Shown here one piece after another: positions 17,220 through 26,749 of a stretch of DNA of 64,000 bases. The DNA lies in the NCBI RefSeq assembly GCF_000008185.1, contig NC_002967.9:2480001-2544000 (forward strand). Reading direction: 5' to 3'. The translations under genes were made by a program, and so were the position numbers. The first letter of the stretch is position 1. Every line of letters begins with the position of its first letter. Under the pieces are notes generated by a model. It was given only the letters and a program-made list of their open reading frames with translations. It had not been told where the DNA came from and ran no database searches. This DNA comes from Treponema denticola ATCC 35405 (GTDB lineage Bacteria; Spirochaetota; Spirochaetia; Treponematales; Treponemataceae).

Positions 17220-18611
17220 TTATTTTTCAATCCTAGTCAAGTTTTTGACCCAGCGTTCTTTTTTTAGCTGGACTTCGGCAAGGACAGCTTTCATTATGCT
17301 GGTAAGTTTAGCAATTGCATACATAATGGGTGAAGACCAATCCGTAAAATAATATAACAAAAGCATGCAGGGCATAAATAAGAACATATTTACCGTAGTA
17401 TCTACCCAGACTCCCATGACCGCATCCCCTCCGGATCGGGCTATCGCATATTGGGTGTTTTGAAAGGTCCATACAGGCATATAAAGAGCGATAAAGATTA
17501 TAAGAAGCCTTGTAACCTCATGAGAAGCAGGACTTAAACTACGGAACACAATCGGAACCAGCATAATCGAAAAAAGCTCTAAAAGGGATGTTCCGAGACC
17601 GAGTACAAAAGCACCTCTTTTAATCCAACGGGCCTGCTCTCTTGCCTCCTCAAGCTTATTTCTTCCGAGGGTACCGCCTATTATAACGCCAACCGAAGTA
17701 CCTATTGCCGGAAAAACCAAAAAGAATAGGTTGGCAATTGTCCAGCCCGCAGACATACCGGCTACAACTTCAGTGCCTCCCCTGCTGTTATAAACAGCCG
17801 TTGCCACTATCTCGCTCAGAACCCAAGACATATCGGCAACAAAGATGAGGGCAGACTTTTTTAAAATCTCATAAAAAAGGTGAAGCTTTATTTTAAGCAT
17901 TTCTTTTATTTTTACATAGAAAAGAGGCTTAACTTTTTTTGCATAAAGAACAAAAATTATAAGCTCGGCACAGCGGGCAATTACCGTAGCATAGGCAGCT
18001 CCTGCTACCTCAAGCCTTGGGGCTCCCAGATTTCCGTATATGAGCATGTAGTTTCCGATAGTATTTATAAGGGTTGAAACAAGGGATATATACATGGGAA
18101 CCTTTACATTTCCCGTTTCACGGAAAGAGGAAGCTATTCCTATCGAAAAGGCTGTGGGAATAAACGATAATAGAATAACATTACTGTAAATTACGGCCTG
18201 CTCTACTATTTCTTTTTTTGCAGTATTACCATTCACCAAGAGGCCTAAAACAAGGTCGGGGATTGTAAGACAGATACCAAGAAGAGCAAGGGCGAAGATT
18301 ATGCCGGATATCTGCTTAAAGCGGTAGGCCTGCTGCATCCCTTCTTCATCTTTTGTGCCGTTATACTGCGACATAAACATTCCGCCCGCACTGCAAAGAA
18401 TATTGAGGCCGGTTATGTATACAAAGATAATTTGGTTGGCAACATTTACCCCGCTCATTTTTAGGTCGCCTAGGTCGGCAACCATAAAGTTGTCTATAAG
18501 AGAAACAAGAGATTGAATAAAAAGCTGTACCATTACAGGTACAGCTAATTTTACGGCATTTTTATAAAAAGAAAAAGGCCCAAAATATTTATGTTTTAAA
18601 TTTGTAACCAC
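17220..18611 (-). CDS. MATE-family efflux protein
   Basis: 463 residues with twelve predicted membrane helices in two MatE halves; the early FYKNAVKLAVPVMVQLFIQS and SLIDNFMVADLG segments are typical. MATE carriers export drugs or metabolites with Na+ or H+. The GTG start shares one base with the arcC stop (TAGTG), so the two are coupled. An intervening GNAT gene follows 34 bases downstream. Substrate unknown. Confidence 0.9.
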   Translation of the reverse strand: MVTNLKHKYFGPFSFYKNAVKLAVPVMVQLFIQSLVSLIDNFMVADLGDLKMSGVNVANQIIFVYITGLNILCSAGGMFMSQYNGTKDEEGMQQAYRFKQISGIIFALALLGICLTIPDLVLGLLVNGNTAKKEIVEQAVIYSNVILLSFIPTAFSIGIASSFRETGNVKVPMYISLVSTLINTIGNYMLIYGNLGAPRLEVAGAAYATVIARCAELIIFVLYAKKVKPLFYVKIKEMLKIKLHLFYEILKKSALIFVADMSWVLSEIVATAVYNSRGGTEVVAGMSAGWTIANLFFLVFPAIGTSVGVIIGGTLGRNKLEEAREQARWIKRGAFVLGLGTSLLELFSIMLVPIVFRSLSPASHEVTRLLIIFIALYMPVWTFQNTQYAIARSGGDAVMGVWVDTTVNMFLFMPCMLLLYYFTDWSSPIMYAIAKLTSIMKAVLAEVQLKKERWVKNLTRIEK

Positions 18612-19540
18612 TATCTGATTATTGTTCCCGATTTACCGTCGATGGCATCCTTTGCCTTTTCCAAAAGAGTAATAAGGGCATAGCCTTTTTTGTTGGATTC
18701 GGCAAACTGGATGGCAGCCTGCACTTTCGGAAGCATAGAACCGGGAGCAAAGTGTCCTTCTTCAATATATTTTTTTGCTTCTGCAACCGAAATTTCTGAA
18801 AGCCATTTTTGGTCGGGCTTGTTAAAGTTGATAGCGACTTTTTCTACAGCGGTCAAGATGATAAGACAGTCTGCATTTAAAAGCTGAGCCAGCTTTGCAC
18901 TTGCAAAGTCCTTATCGATAACGGCCGGAACGCCGCAAAGAGCGTTTCCTTTTTTTACGACAGGAATACCGCCGCCTCCGCAGGTTATAACTATTTGCCC
19001 CGCATCGCAAAGAGCCCTGATACTTTCGATTTCTGCAATATCTATGGGTTTGGGAGAAGCCACGACCCGCCTGTAACCTCGGCCTGCATCTTCTACAACA
19101 TTTTCACCCTTAGCGGTTAAAATATCGGCTTCTTCCTTGGTCATAAAACTGCCTATGGGCTTTGTAGGTTTTGAAAAGGCAGGATCCGAAGGATCTACGA
19201 GCACCTGAGTTATCAAGGTAGCAACGGGCTTATTGATACCGCGGTTTAAAAGCTCTTCCCTTAAAGCTGCTTCCAAATCGTTCCCTATATAGCCTTGACT
19301 CATAGCAACGGAAATGGCAAGTTCGGGTTCCGAAGTTTTAGGATCGATTTTATGATATTCGGACATTGCCAAATGAATCATTCCAACCTGAGGCCCGTTT
19401 CCGTGAGAAACGATTACCTGATGACCTTCTTCGGCTAAATCGGCAATGGCCTTTGCCGTAATTTTAACGGCCTTTCTTTGTTCTTCCAAATTATTTCCCA
19501 ACGCATTGCCGCCTAAGGCAATAACAATCTTTTTCGGCAT
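18611..19540 (-). CDS. arcC: carbamate kinase
   Basis: 309 residues. ArcC makes ATP from carbamoyl phosphate, the last step of the arginine deiminase path. Motifs: IALGGNALG at the N-terminus, VSHGNGPQVG at about residue 45, ITCGGGGIPV at about 205 and the ADCLIILTAVEKV nucleotide region. No arcA or arcB gene lies in the window, so the other steps must be elsewhere. The gene heads an operon with the MATE gene. Confidence 0.95.
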   Translation of the reverse strand: MPKKIVIALGGNALGNNLEEQRKAVKITAKAIADLAEEGHQVIVSHGNGPQVGMIHLAMSEYHKIDPKTSEPELAISVAMSQGYIGNDLEAALREELLNRGINKPVATLITQVLVDPSDPAFSKPTKPIGSFMTKEEADILTAKGENVVEDAGRGYRRVVASPKPIDIAEIESIRALCDAGQIVITCGGGGIPVVKKGNALCGVPAVIDKDFASAKLAQLLNADCLIILTAVEKVAINFNKPDQKWLSEISVAEAKKYIEEGHFAPGSMLPKVQAAIQFAESNKKGYALITLLEKAKDAIDGKSGTIIR

Positions 19541-19627
19541 AGAATTCTCTCCTTAAATAGAATTATCTCCTTAATCCGCCGATTATATAGAATTTTTTTA
19601 ATTGTTTCAAGCATGGTGAAAACTTCC

Positions 19628-19656
19628 TTGACAAGAGAGGCTTTCTATTCTATACT
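19628..19656 (+). promoter_or_regulatory. selA promoter giving a leaderless start
   Basis: TTGACA at 19628-19633, 17-bp spacer, TATACT at 19651-19656. Six bases later comes the ATG at 19663, so transcription should begin at or within a base of the start codon. Confidence 0.82.
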
Positions 19657-19662
19657 TCACCC

Positions 19663-21009
19663 ATGGCAAAAGAAAATACAAATCCGCTTGCAAGGATTCC
19701 GCAAGTTGAAAAACTTTTAAATGAAGGTATATTAAAAAATACGGCGGCTCTTATCGGAAGGCCCTTTGTCGTAAAAAAGGCCTCGGAGTATTTGGAAGAC
19801 ATACGCAAAAAGGCAAGGGCCGGAGGAGATGTTCCTTTACTTAAGGCCTGTGCCGAAGAGATATGCAAACTATGCAGACCCATAATCCGCACAAAAATTA
19901 CGCCCGTAATAAATGCAACGGGGATAATCCTCCATACAAACCTCGGCCGCTCTCCCCTGCCTGAAAATATTTGGGACAGGGCAAAGGAAACGGCTTCGGG
20001 CTATTCTTCTATCGAAATGGATTTGCGGGACGGAAACCGCGGAAAGAGGTTTGAGTTTTTAAATGACTGTATGAGTCTTTTGACCGGAGCCGAGGATGCC
20101 CTCATATTGAACAACAATGCGGCGGCTGTTTTTTTAATGTTAAAGGCCCTCGCAGGCGGAAAGGAAGTCATAGTTTCCCGCGGCCAGCAGGTTCAAATAG
20201 GCGGAGGTTTCCGTATCCCCGAAATTTTGGAGATGGCAGGCTGTAAACTCATCGAGGTCGGCACAACAAATATCACAAGCCTTAAGGACATTCAAAAAGC
20301 AATAAACGAAAACACGGCCATGGTGCTTTGGGTTCATACCTCAAACTATAAGATACGGGGCTTTACGGAGCAGCCTTCAATTTCAGAAATCAAGGCTATC
20401 CTTCCGCAAAACATAATCCTCGCAGTGGATCAGGGCTCGGGAAACCTATCCTTAAACGTTCCCGAAGAGCCCACGGTTTCTTCAATTATAAAGGAAGGAG
20501 CGGATTTGGTTTGCTTTTCGGGAGATAAGATTTTGGGAGGACCGCAGGCAGGCTGGATTGTAGGTAAAAAAAATCTCGTTCAAACCGTAGCTAAAAATCA
20601 GCTCATGCGAACCTACCGGGTAGGCAGGGCAGTAGCAAGCCTTATGCAAGAATGCCTCATCCTCTATTTAAACGGAGGAGAATCGGCAGCTCAAAGGGCG
20701 CTCCTTTTAGATCAAAAGAAAATAAAAAAGCGTGCCGAAAAAATAATTGCAAGTCTAAAAAGCGGAGCCGGAGAATTGGTGCAAAAAAACTTTTCCCTGG
20801 GAGGAGGCAGCACCCCGGACACGGGCTTCAGCTCTTGGGCCGTAAAACTAAATACAAAAAAGCCTTGCGAAAAACTAAAAACGAATTTACGCGAAATGCC
20901 GATTCCGATAATAGGCTTTATCGAAGAAGACTCTTTTTATATTCATCCTGCAAGTATCGAAGAAAAATATGATGAATATGTAATCGAGGCTTTAAACAAG
21001 TGTTTGTAA
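19663..21009 (+). CDS. selA: L-seryl-tRNA(Sec) selenium transferase
   Basis: 448-residue PLP enzyme that converts Ser-tRNA(Sec) to Sec-tRNA(Sec) with selenophosphate from SelD. The N-terminal RIPQVEKLL helix region and INATGIILHTNLGRSPL are family marks. The PLP lysine lies in FSGDKILGGPQAG (about residue 288). Its presence shows that the organism inserts selenocysteine, which validates the UGA reading in selD. selB and tRNA(Sec) are not in the window. No Shine-Dalgarno is seen; see the promoter entry. uvrC starts three bases after the stop. Confidence 0.96.
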   Translation: MAKENTNPLARIPQVEKLLNEGILKNTAALIGRPFVVKKASEYLEDIRKKARAGGDVPLLKACAEEICKLCRPIIRTKITPVINATGIILHTNLGRSPLPENIWDRAKETASGYSSIEMDLRDGNRGKRFEFLNDCMSLLTGAEDALILNNNAAAVFLMLKALAGGKEVIVSRGQQVQIGGGFRIPEILEMAGCKLIEVGTTNITSLKDIQKAINENTAMVLWVHTSNYKIRGFTEQPSISEIKAILPQNIILAVDQGSGNLSLNVPEEPTVSSIIKEGADLVCFSGDKILGGPQAGWIVGKKNLVQTVAKNQLMRTYRVGRAVASLMQECLILYLNGGESAAQRALLLDQKKIKKRAEKIIASLKSGAGELVQKNFSLGGGSTPDTGFSSWAVKLNTKKPCEKLKTNLREMPIPIIGFIEEDSFYIHPASIEEKYDEYVIEALNKCL

Positions 21010-21012
21010 AAG

Positions 21013-22971
21013 ATGGCGGAAATTACTACGCGTGAAAAACTGCATGAGGTTGCTCTCTCGGCTCCGAAAACGAGCGGGGTTTATCTTTGGAAGGATAAGG
21101 CCGGAACGGTTATCTATGTCGGGAAGGCTAAATCTTTAAAGAACCGGCTCAGCTCTTATTTTACATCGAACAGGGATATTAAAACCCGAATCCTGGTTTC
21201 CCGTGCCGAGTCAATCGAGTACATTCAAACCGAAAACGAGTATGAAGCCCTCCTCTTGGAAAATACTCTAATCAAAAAACATAAGCCGAGATACAATATA
21301 AATCTAAAAGACGGGAAAACCTATCCCGTCTTAAAATTAACCAATGAAGAATTTCCGAAAGTTTACCGCACTCGGAATATTAAAAATGACGGCTCAAAAT
21401 ATTTCGGGCCGTTTCCCAATGTTTCGGCCGTCGATATGTTTTTAACTCTTATAAAACATAATTATACCCTGCGTCAATGTAAGCAATTAAAAAAGCGGGA
21501 GACTCCCTGCCTTTATTTCCACATCGGAAGATGTAAGGCTCCATGCTGCGGCAAGATAAGTGCAGAAGAATACGGTAAGGATATAGAAGAAATTACCCTA
21601 CTTTTAGAAGGCGAAATGGAAGATGTTTCCGGCACCTTAAAAGAAAAGATGAAAGAGGCGGCAGAAAAAAAAGAGTTTGAAAAGGCTGCCCGTCTCCGCG
21701 ACGGAATACAGGCAGTCTATGCTCTTCGCGGACAAAACATAGTTCAAGACATGGACCCCGAAAGCCGCGATTATATTGCATGGGCATTTGAAGGAGCCAT
21801 GGTCAGCATAGCCGTTTTAAAGATGAGAAACGGACGGCTTGTCGGCCGCGACCTTTACCGTTCGCACAGCTTAAAAGAAGAAGGAGAAATTCTATCCGAA
21901 TTTATATCGGCTTATTACACTTCGGCAAACGAAGTTCCGCCTAAAATATTTATTCCGCAAGCTGCCGAAGGAAACGCCCTCATCGAAAAATGGCTTAACG
22001 AGGAGCTTCACGCAAAGACAAGAATAAGCATTATTCCATTAGAAAAAGAAAGTCTTGCAGCAGAAGAAAGATCAGCAGCAGACAGTCTTACAGAAATCGA
22101 AGAAGCGGCTTCCAAAACAATCGGCTACGCCGTTAAAGAGCCGGCACCTTTGAGTGCCCAAGAAGAAAAGCTGAATCTTTCTCCGGCTGAAATTAAACAC
22201 CACAAGGCGGCATTGAAGATGGCTCGTTTTAATGCAAAAGAAGATGCTATGCGCCGCCTAAGAGAACAGGGAGATTTCGCCGCTGTTGAAGACTTGCAAA
22301 AAAGGCTTAACCTGCCCTGCCTTCCGCAGCGTATCGAAGGCTTCGACATTGCTCACCTCGGCGGCACATTTACGGTCGCTGCCCTGATTTCTTTTAAAGA
22401 AGGAAATCCGGACAAAAAGAATTACAGAATATTCAGGTTAAAAAATACTGACGGCGTAATCGATGACTATGCTTCGATGAGAGAAGTAATAGCCCGCCGC
22501 TATACCCGCCTTCTCAACGAGGGTGCAGACCTCCCCGATCTAATTCTTATAGACGGAGGCATTGGGCAGGTAAATGCTGCAAGCAAAATCGTAGACGCCC
22601 TCGATCTCGGCATTCCGGTTATCGGCCTTGCCGAAAAAAATGAAGAGGTTTATTTTCCGCACAATTCGAAACCTGTCATCTTGCCGCGAAGAAGCGATGC
22701 CCTCCGCCTTCTTCAAAGAATCCGAGATGAGGCACACCGCTTTTCAAACACAAGGAACAATAAACTCCGCAGGGCAAACAAACTTAAAACCGAATTTGAA
22801 AACCTTCCCCACATCGGAAAAAAGAGAGCCCATGTTTTGTTAAAAGCCTTCGGCAGCACGGAAAACCTAAAAACGCTAACAGCCCAAGCTCTTTCCGAAA
22901 CCGCAAAGATTTCTTTAAAACAAGCAGAAGAAGTTTTGGATGCGGTGAAGACGACCAATAATAATAATTGA
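21013..22971 (+). CDS. uvrC: excinuclease ABC subunit C
   Basis: 652 residues. UvrC makes both incisions in nucleotide excision repair. Domains: GIY-YIG nuclease (SGVYLWKDKAGTVIYVGKAK, residues about 19-38), Cys-rich CKQLKKRETPCLYFHIGRCKAPC cluster, UVR motif (about 205-235), RNase-H-like C nuclease with EGFDIAHLGG and LILIDGGIGQVNAA, and a final helix-hairpin-helix (LPHIGKKRAHVLLKAFGS). The start lies three bases after selA and has no clear ribosome site, so translation is probably coupled to selA. Confidence 0.96.
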   Translation: MAEITTREKLHEVALSAPKTSGVYLWKDKAGTVIYVGKAKSLKNRLSSYFTSNRDIKTRILVSRAESIEYIQTENEYEALLLENTLIKKHKPRYNINLKDGKTYPVLKLTNEEFPKVYRTRNIKNDGSKYFGPFPNVSAVDMFLTLIKHNYTLRQCKQLKKRETPCLYFHIGRCKAPCCGKISAEEYGKDIEEITLLLEGEMEDVSGTLKEKMKEAAEKKEFEKAARLRDGIQAVYALRGQNIVQDMDPESRDYIAWAFEGAMVSIAVLKMRNGRLVGRDLYRSHSLKEEGEILSEFISAYYTSANEVPPKIFIPQAAEGNALIEKWLNEELHAKTRISIIPLEKESLAAEERSAADSLTEIEEAASKTIGYAVKEPAPLSAQEEKLNLSPAEIKHHKAALKMARFNAKEDAMRRLREQGDFAAVEDLQKRLNLPCLPQRIEGFDIAHLGGTFTVAALISFKEGNPDKKNYRIFRLKNTDGVIDDYASMREVIARRYTRLLNEGADLPDLILIDGGIGQVNAASKIVDALDLGIPVIGLAEKNEEVYFPHNSKPVILPRRSDALRLLQRIRDEAHRFSNTRNNKLRRANKLKTEFENLPHIGKKRAHVLLKAFGSTENLKTLTAQALSETAKISLKQAEEVLDAVKTTNNNN

Positions 22972-22990
22972 AGAATTACTTAAAAAATCT

Positions 22991-23380
22991 TTACGCAATA
23001 ACCGTTTTCATTTCTTTTAAAGTATTACCATAATTTTCTTTAAACTTTGCAAGAAAGCCGTCAAGCAATTCAATGTTTGCAGGGCTTTTAATATTTGAAG
23101 GTTCAACCAAAAACTTTTCGATATTTTTTGCAGAGTCGCCCAAGATATTTGCACCGACCGTATAGGAACTGCCCTTTATCTTGTGAGCCGTTTTCCGTAC
23201 ATTTTCACGCAAAACATCATCACTTAAAATAGCTTCGGCACTTGCACCTAAGAGAACATTCAACCGATCTATTTCAGCCTCATCTTTTTCATAGGCTTCG
23301 ATAAATGTTTCAAGTAAACTCATATAGATTTCCATGTCCCCGTCTACAAGTTCCATCGCCGCCGCTTTATCTAAATACAT
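22991..23380 (-). CDS. Hpt-domain phosphotransfer protein
   Basis: 129 residues forming a single Hpt four-helix bundle, with the phospho-accepting His66 in TAHKIKGSSYTVGA. Such proteins relay phosphate between hybrid kinases and response regulators. No kinase is adjacent. The hybrid kinase at 45874 carries receiver domains and no Hpt, so it is a candidate partner, but that is speculation. Convergent with uvrC. Confidence 0.85.
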   Translation of the reverse strand: MYLDKAAAMELVDGDMEIYMSLLETFIEAYEKDEAEIDRLNVLLGASAEAILSDDVLRENVRKTAHKIKGSSYTVGANILGDSAKNIEKFLVEPSNIKSPANIELLDGFLAKFKENYGNTLKEMKTVIA

Positions 23381-23455
23381 ATCTCCTCCTATAACATGAA
23401 GATAAACAGCTCGGCAGAATCCATGCCGAGCCGTCTACTACTCTGTCAATAAAAT

Positions 23456-25378
23456 CTATTTTAAGTTTGTCATCAGCCTGTTAAGCCTTTTTACAAAATC
23501 GACCGGAGCCTTTAGCTCTCCGCTTTCAACCAAGAGGGCTTGTTCCAAAAGGAGGTTGGACATATCTTCTACAAATTCTTTATCCTTCGAATCCTTTAAT
23601 TTTTGAACCAAGGGATGATCGGCATTTACTTCCAAAATCGGTTTTACGGCACTTGTATTAAACTGCCCCATAGCCCTCATCATTCTTTCCATCTGTAAGC
23701 TGGGATCGGTTTCGTCCACAACTATACATGAAGGAGAATCGGAAAGGCGTTTTGAAAAGCGTACCTCTTTTACCTTATCGCCGAGAACCTCTTTAATCTT
23801 TTCGAGTACGGGCTTAAAGTCCTTTTCTTTTTTTTCGGCTTCCTTAGTTTCTTCTTCGGTATTAAGTTCTTTATCGGAGCCGGCTCTGTTTGCAGCCTTT
23901 AATTCCCAGTCCTTGTATTTTCCCAATGAAGGAATAATTATGTCGTCAATTTCATCGGGCATAATTAAAACTTCAAAGCCTTTTTGTTTGTATACTTCAA
24001 GATGAGGAGATTGACGCAAGGTTTTTTCATCTTCACCCGTAATGTAGTAGATAGCCTTTTGATCGCTTTTCATTCTTGAAACATAATCGGCAAAGCTGGT
24101 CCACTCATCTTCTTTTACTTCGGGTGAAGTTGTCTTAAAGCGTACCAAATCGGCGAGCTCTTCCCTGTGTTCATAATCGCTGTACAAGCCTTCTTTTAAT
24201 GGGCGGTTAAATTCGGCGATGAATTTATTGTATTTTTCTTTGTCGTTTTCGGCGAGCTTTTTAAACTCTCCTAAAAGTTTTTTAACCGAAGCGTTTTTAA
24301 TGTTTGAAAGAATTCTATTTTGCTGCAAGATTTCGCGGCTTACATTTAGGGGCAAATCTTCGCTGTCTATAACACCGCGCACAAAGCGGAGGTATGTGGG
24401 CAGAAGCTCTTTTTCATCATCGGTAATAAAGACCCTCTTTACAAAGAGCTTAACTCCCGGCCTATAATCCGCATGGAACATGTCGAAGGGAGCTTTCGAC
24501 GGAACATAAAAGAGGGTTGTGTATTCTTGAGTTCCTTCCGCCTTTGTGTGCACATATAGTAAAGGCTCTTGAGAATCGTGCGAAAGGGATTTATAAAAGT
24601 TAAAATAATCTTCTTCTTTTAATTCCGATTTGGGCTTTTGCCAAATAGCTCCTGCATCGTTTATCTGTTCCGTTTTAGAGGCTTCCGATTTTACTTTTCC
24701 CTTATCGTCATATTGCTTTTCGGTAAAATGAAGATAGATTGGGAAGGCGATGTGGTCGGAATAGGTTTTAATTATTTCTTCAATACGCCAACGGGTAGCA
24801 TACTCCGAGTCCTCATTATTTAAGTGAAGAATAACACAGGTTCCGTTTGCTCCTTCGGGTACACCATCTATTATGGGGAAGGCCGTATCGTCAACCTTTT
24901 CCAAGTCGTAGGCACCCTTTCCGTCCGAAGTCCACTTCCAAACATCGTTCTCTCCGGCTTTTTTGGAAATAACATCGATGGTAGAGGCTGCCATAAAGGC
25001 CGAATAAAAACCTACACCGAACTGACCGATAAGGTTTGAATCTTTTTTATCGGCGGCTGCAAGCTGATCTAAAAAAGCCTTTGTTCCGGACCTTGCTATC
25101 GTTCCCAAATTATTTTTTAGATCTTCCTCGTTCATACCCAAGCCGGTATCCCGCACGGTAAGCGTATTGGCCGTATCGTCAAAACAGATATCGATTCTGG
25201 GCTCGAATTTAATCTGCTTATAAGCCTCATCGGAAAGGGTTAAATACTTTAACTTATCTAATGCATCCGAAGCATTGGAAACAAGTTCCCTTAAAAAGAT
25301 TTCCTTGTTTGAATAAAGCGAATGAATAATGAGCGACAAAAGCTGGTTCACTTCAGTTTCAAACTTGTACTGTGCCAT
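23456..25378 (-). CDS. htpG: chaperone HtpG (Hsp90)
   Basis: 640 residues from ATG 25378, with GGAGG 6 bases upstream; the frame extends to 25402 but that start lacks support. ATP-binding motifs are plain: LRELVSNASDALDKL (Asn/Asp of the GHKL fold), IRDTG-like VRDTGLGM, and GQFGVGFYSAFM. Middle and C-terminal dimer domains are complete. Length is normal. Confidence 0.97.
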   Translation of the reverse strand: MAQYKFETEVNQLLSLIIHSLYSNKEIFLRELVSNASDALDKLKYLTLSDEAYKQIKFEPRIDICFDDTANTLTVRDTGLGMNEEDLKNNLGTIARSGTKAFLDQLAAADKKDSNLIGQFGVGFYSAFMAASTIDVISKKAGENDVWKWTSDGKGAYDLEKVDDTAFPIIDGVPEGANGTCVILHLNNEDSEYATRWRIEEIIKTYSDHIAFPIYLHFTEKQYDDKGKVKSEASKTEQINDAGAIWQKPKSELKEEDYFNFYKSLSHDSQEPLLYVHTKAEGTQEYTTLFYVPSKAPFDMFHADYRPGVKLFVKRVFITDDEKELLPTYLRFVRGVIDSEDLPLNVSREILQQNRILSNIKNASVKKLLGEFKKLAENDKEKYNKFIAEFNRPLKEGLYSDYEHREELADLVRFKTTSPEVKEDEWTSFADYVSRMKSDQKAIYYITGEDEKTLRQSPHLEVYKQKGFEVLIMPDEIDDIIIPSLGKYKDWELKAANRAGSDKELNTEEETKEAEKKEKDFKPVLEKIKEVLGDKVKEVRFSKRLSDSPSCIVVDETDPSLQMERMMRAMGQFNTSAVKPILEVNADHPLVQKLKDSKDKEFVEDMSNLLLEQALLVESGELKAPVDFVKRLNRLMTNLK

Positions 25379-25394
25379 ATCAACCTCCAAAATA

Positions 25395-25427
25395 AACCGC
25401 AAAGGCGCAAAGAGCGCAAAGGGGTAT
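25395..25427. repeat. GCAAAG tandem repeat upstream of htpG
   Basis: AACCGCAAAGGCGCAAAG followed by AGCGCAAAGGGG, three 9-base GCAAAG units. The same repeat type sits inside prmC at 30963-30994. Confidence 0.75.
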
Positions 25428-25675
25428 TTAAAAATGTAATATTAAATCAATATATTATAAGGATAATAAATTATCGGTAAAAAGGCAAGGGGAGAGAATT
25501 TTATCCGAAAACTTAAATAATTCCGTAAAAAACTAAAAAAATTTTTAGTTATGCCGATATTCATCATTAACAGTGAGCGTATTTAAATGTGTACCGCAAA
25601 GCCTTTCTAACCAAAAAATGATGCAAAATCTCCAAGCTTATTAGTGTACATAATACAAAAGATTGTAGGTCAAGC

Positions 25676-25882
25676 ATGTATAATAAATTTCAATTTAACC
25701 AGAGGTCCGGTGTGGATGAAAATTTGTATAAGGATAAAACTCCTGAACAGATTTTAATCGAGAAACGAGCAGAATTATTTTTAAATGCAGCAAAGAAAAA
25801 CCCAAAAAAGTTTATATATAGACTAAAAAGGTTTAACCTTAAGTTAAAATATATCAAAACTAATTTTTATCAAAATAAATAA
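25676..25882 (+). CDS. small basic protein, possibly a transposase C-terminal fragment
   Basis: 68 residues, very basic. The stretch ILIEKRAELFLNAAKKNPKK then FIYRLK recalls the extreme C-terminus of IS3/IS481-type transposases, where a similar helix precedes an NPERF-like motif. No catalytic core is present and no ribosome site is clear, so it may be a relic rather than a gene. The 3' end runs into the hairpin at 25883. Confidence 0.35.
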   Translation: MYNKFQFNQRSGVDENLYKDKTPEQILIEKRAELFLNAAKKNPKKFIYRLKRFNLKLKYIKTNFYQNK

Positions 25883-25931
25883 GCGTTTCAGCTTACCGCC
25901 ATGGACGGCGGAGATTGCAGCTGAAAGCGTT
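25883..25931. repeat. nested palindrome with CCGCCATGGACGGCGG core
   Basis: GCGTTTCAGCT pairs with AGCTGAAAGCG and encloses the 16-base core at 25896-25911, itself a hairpin. The same core is found at 60945-60960 and, altered, at 36777 and 62286. Confidence 0.75.
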
Positions 25932-25969
25932 TATTAAAAGAGCATTTTTTTTATAATTCTAAGTAAAAC

Positions 25970-26749
25970 TTAAAAACTTCTTCCTCCGCCGCCGTGAGTT
26001 CTTCCGCTTGAGGATGTATGTGTAGAACTACCACCCGAGTCTCCTCCGCTATTTGATTTAATGACGTGGGATACCGTATTGGTAGAAAGAAACACATCAT
26101 CAACGGTTTCAAAAGAAACAAGACTGTTCTTTTTAATATCATAGAAGGGAGCAAAGGCAAAGGCTTCCTTGTTTTTATATTTTCTTTGTGTGCCTAAAAA
26201 TTTAAAAGCAAAGCTGATAACTGCAATACCTAAACTGATTAAAATTTCCATAAGCGAAAGACTGTTGTAAAACTTCCGAGCGAGAGCTTTAAGATAAGAT
26301 TCGATTCCCTTGGCATAATTATTTTCTTTTAATCCTCCGTATATTAAAGAGTCTAAAAGTTTTTCAATGCTATTGTCGGTAAGAGTGCTTATCGTTTTTT
26401 TTCCATGAGTTGAAATATGTGCATATCGACTGCCTTGAGTACCATCCCCGGTTACAATGAGTAAAAGGCTTCCTTCACTTTCGGTTCCTTGACCGTAACC
26501 GTTATAGTCAAAATAATCATCGGCATAATCTTGCGGACTTTTTTCTCCCGTGGATGGAACAATTACAATTACGGTTTCAGACTTACTCTTTTGCGAAATC
26601 TTATATAAGCTTTTCTCTATCTTTGAAAAACTCTCTTGACTTAAAACCCCGGCTTCATCTATCAAAAGTTTTTTTTCAATTTCTGCATACGAACTTAAAC
26701 CTATACAGAAAAAAATTATCAATGAGCAAATAACTTTTTTTACTACCAT
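25970..26749 (-). CDS. TPM-domain membrane protein (YdjH/YgcG-like)
   Basis: 259 residues. A signal peptide (residues 1-22, ending SSYA) precedes a TPM domain (about 25-165; LIDEAGVLSQESF and YFDYNGYGQG are typical). One membrane helix follows at about 172-190. The tail ends GRTHGGGGRSF, a common Gly-rich end in this family. Its start overlaps the zinc-ribbon gene by seven bases. TPM proteins of this set act in envelope stress with SPFH and zinc-ribbon partners in Bacillus (YdjG/H/I). Confidence 0.82.
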   Translation of the reverse strand: MVVKKVICSLIIFFCIGLSSYAEIEKKLLIDEAGVLSQESFSKIEKSLYKISQKSKSETVIVIVPSTGEKSPQDYADDYFDYNGYGQGTESEGSLLLIVTGDGTQGSRYAHISTHGKKTISTLTDNSIEKLLDSLIYGGLKENNYAKGIESYLKALARKFYNSLSLMEILISLGIAVISFAFKFLGTQRKYKNKEAFAFAPFYDIKKNSLVSFETVDDVFLSTNTVSHVIKSNSGGDSGGSSTHTSSSGRTHGGGGRSF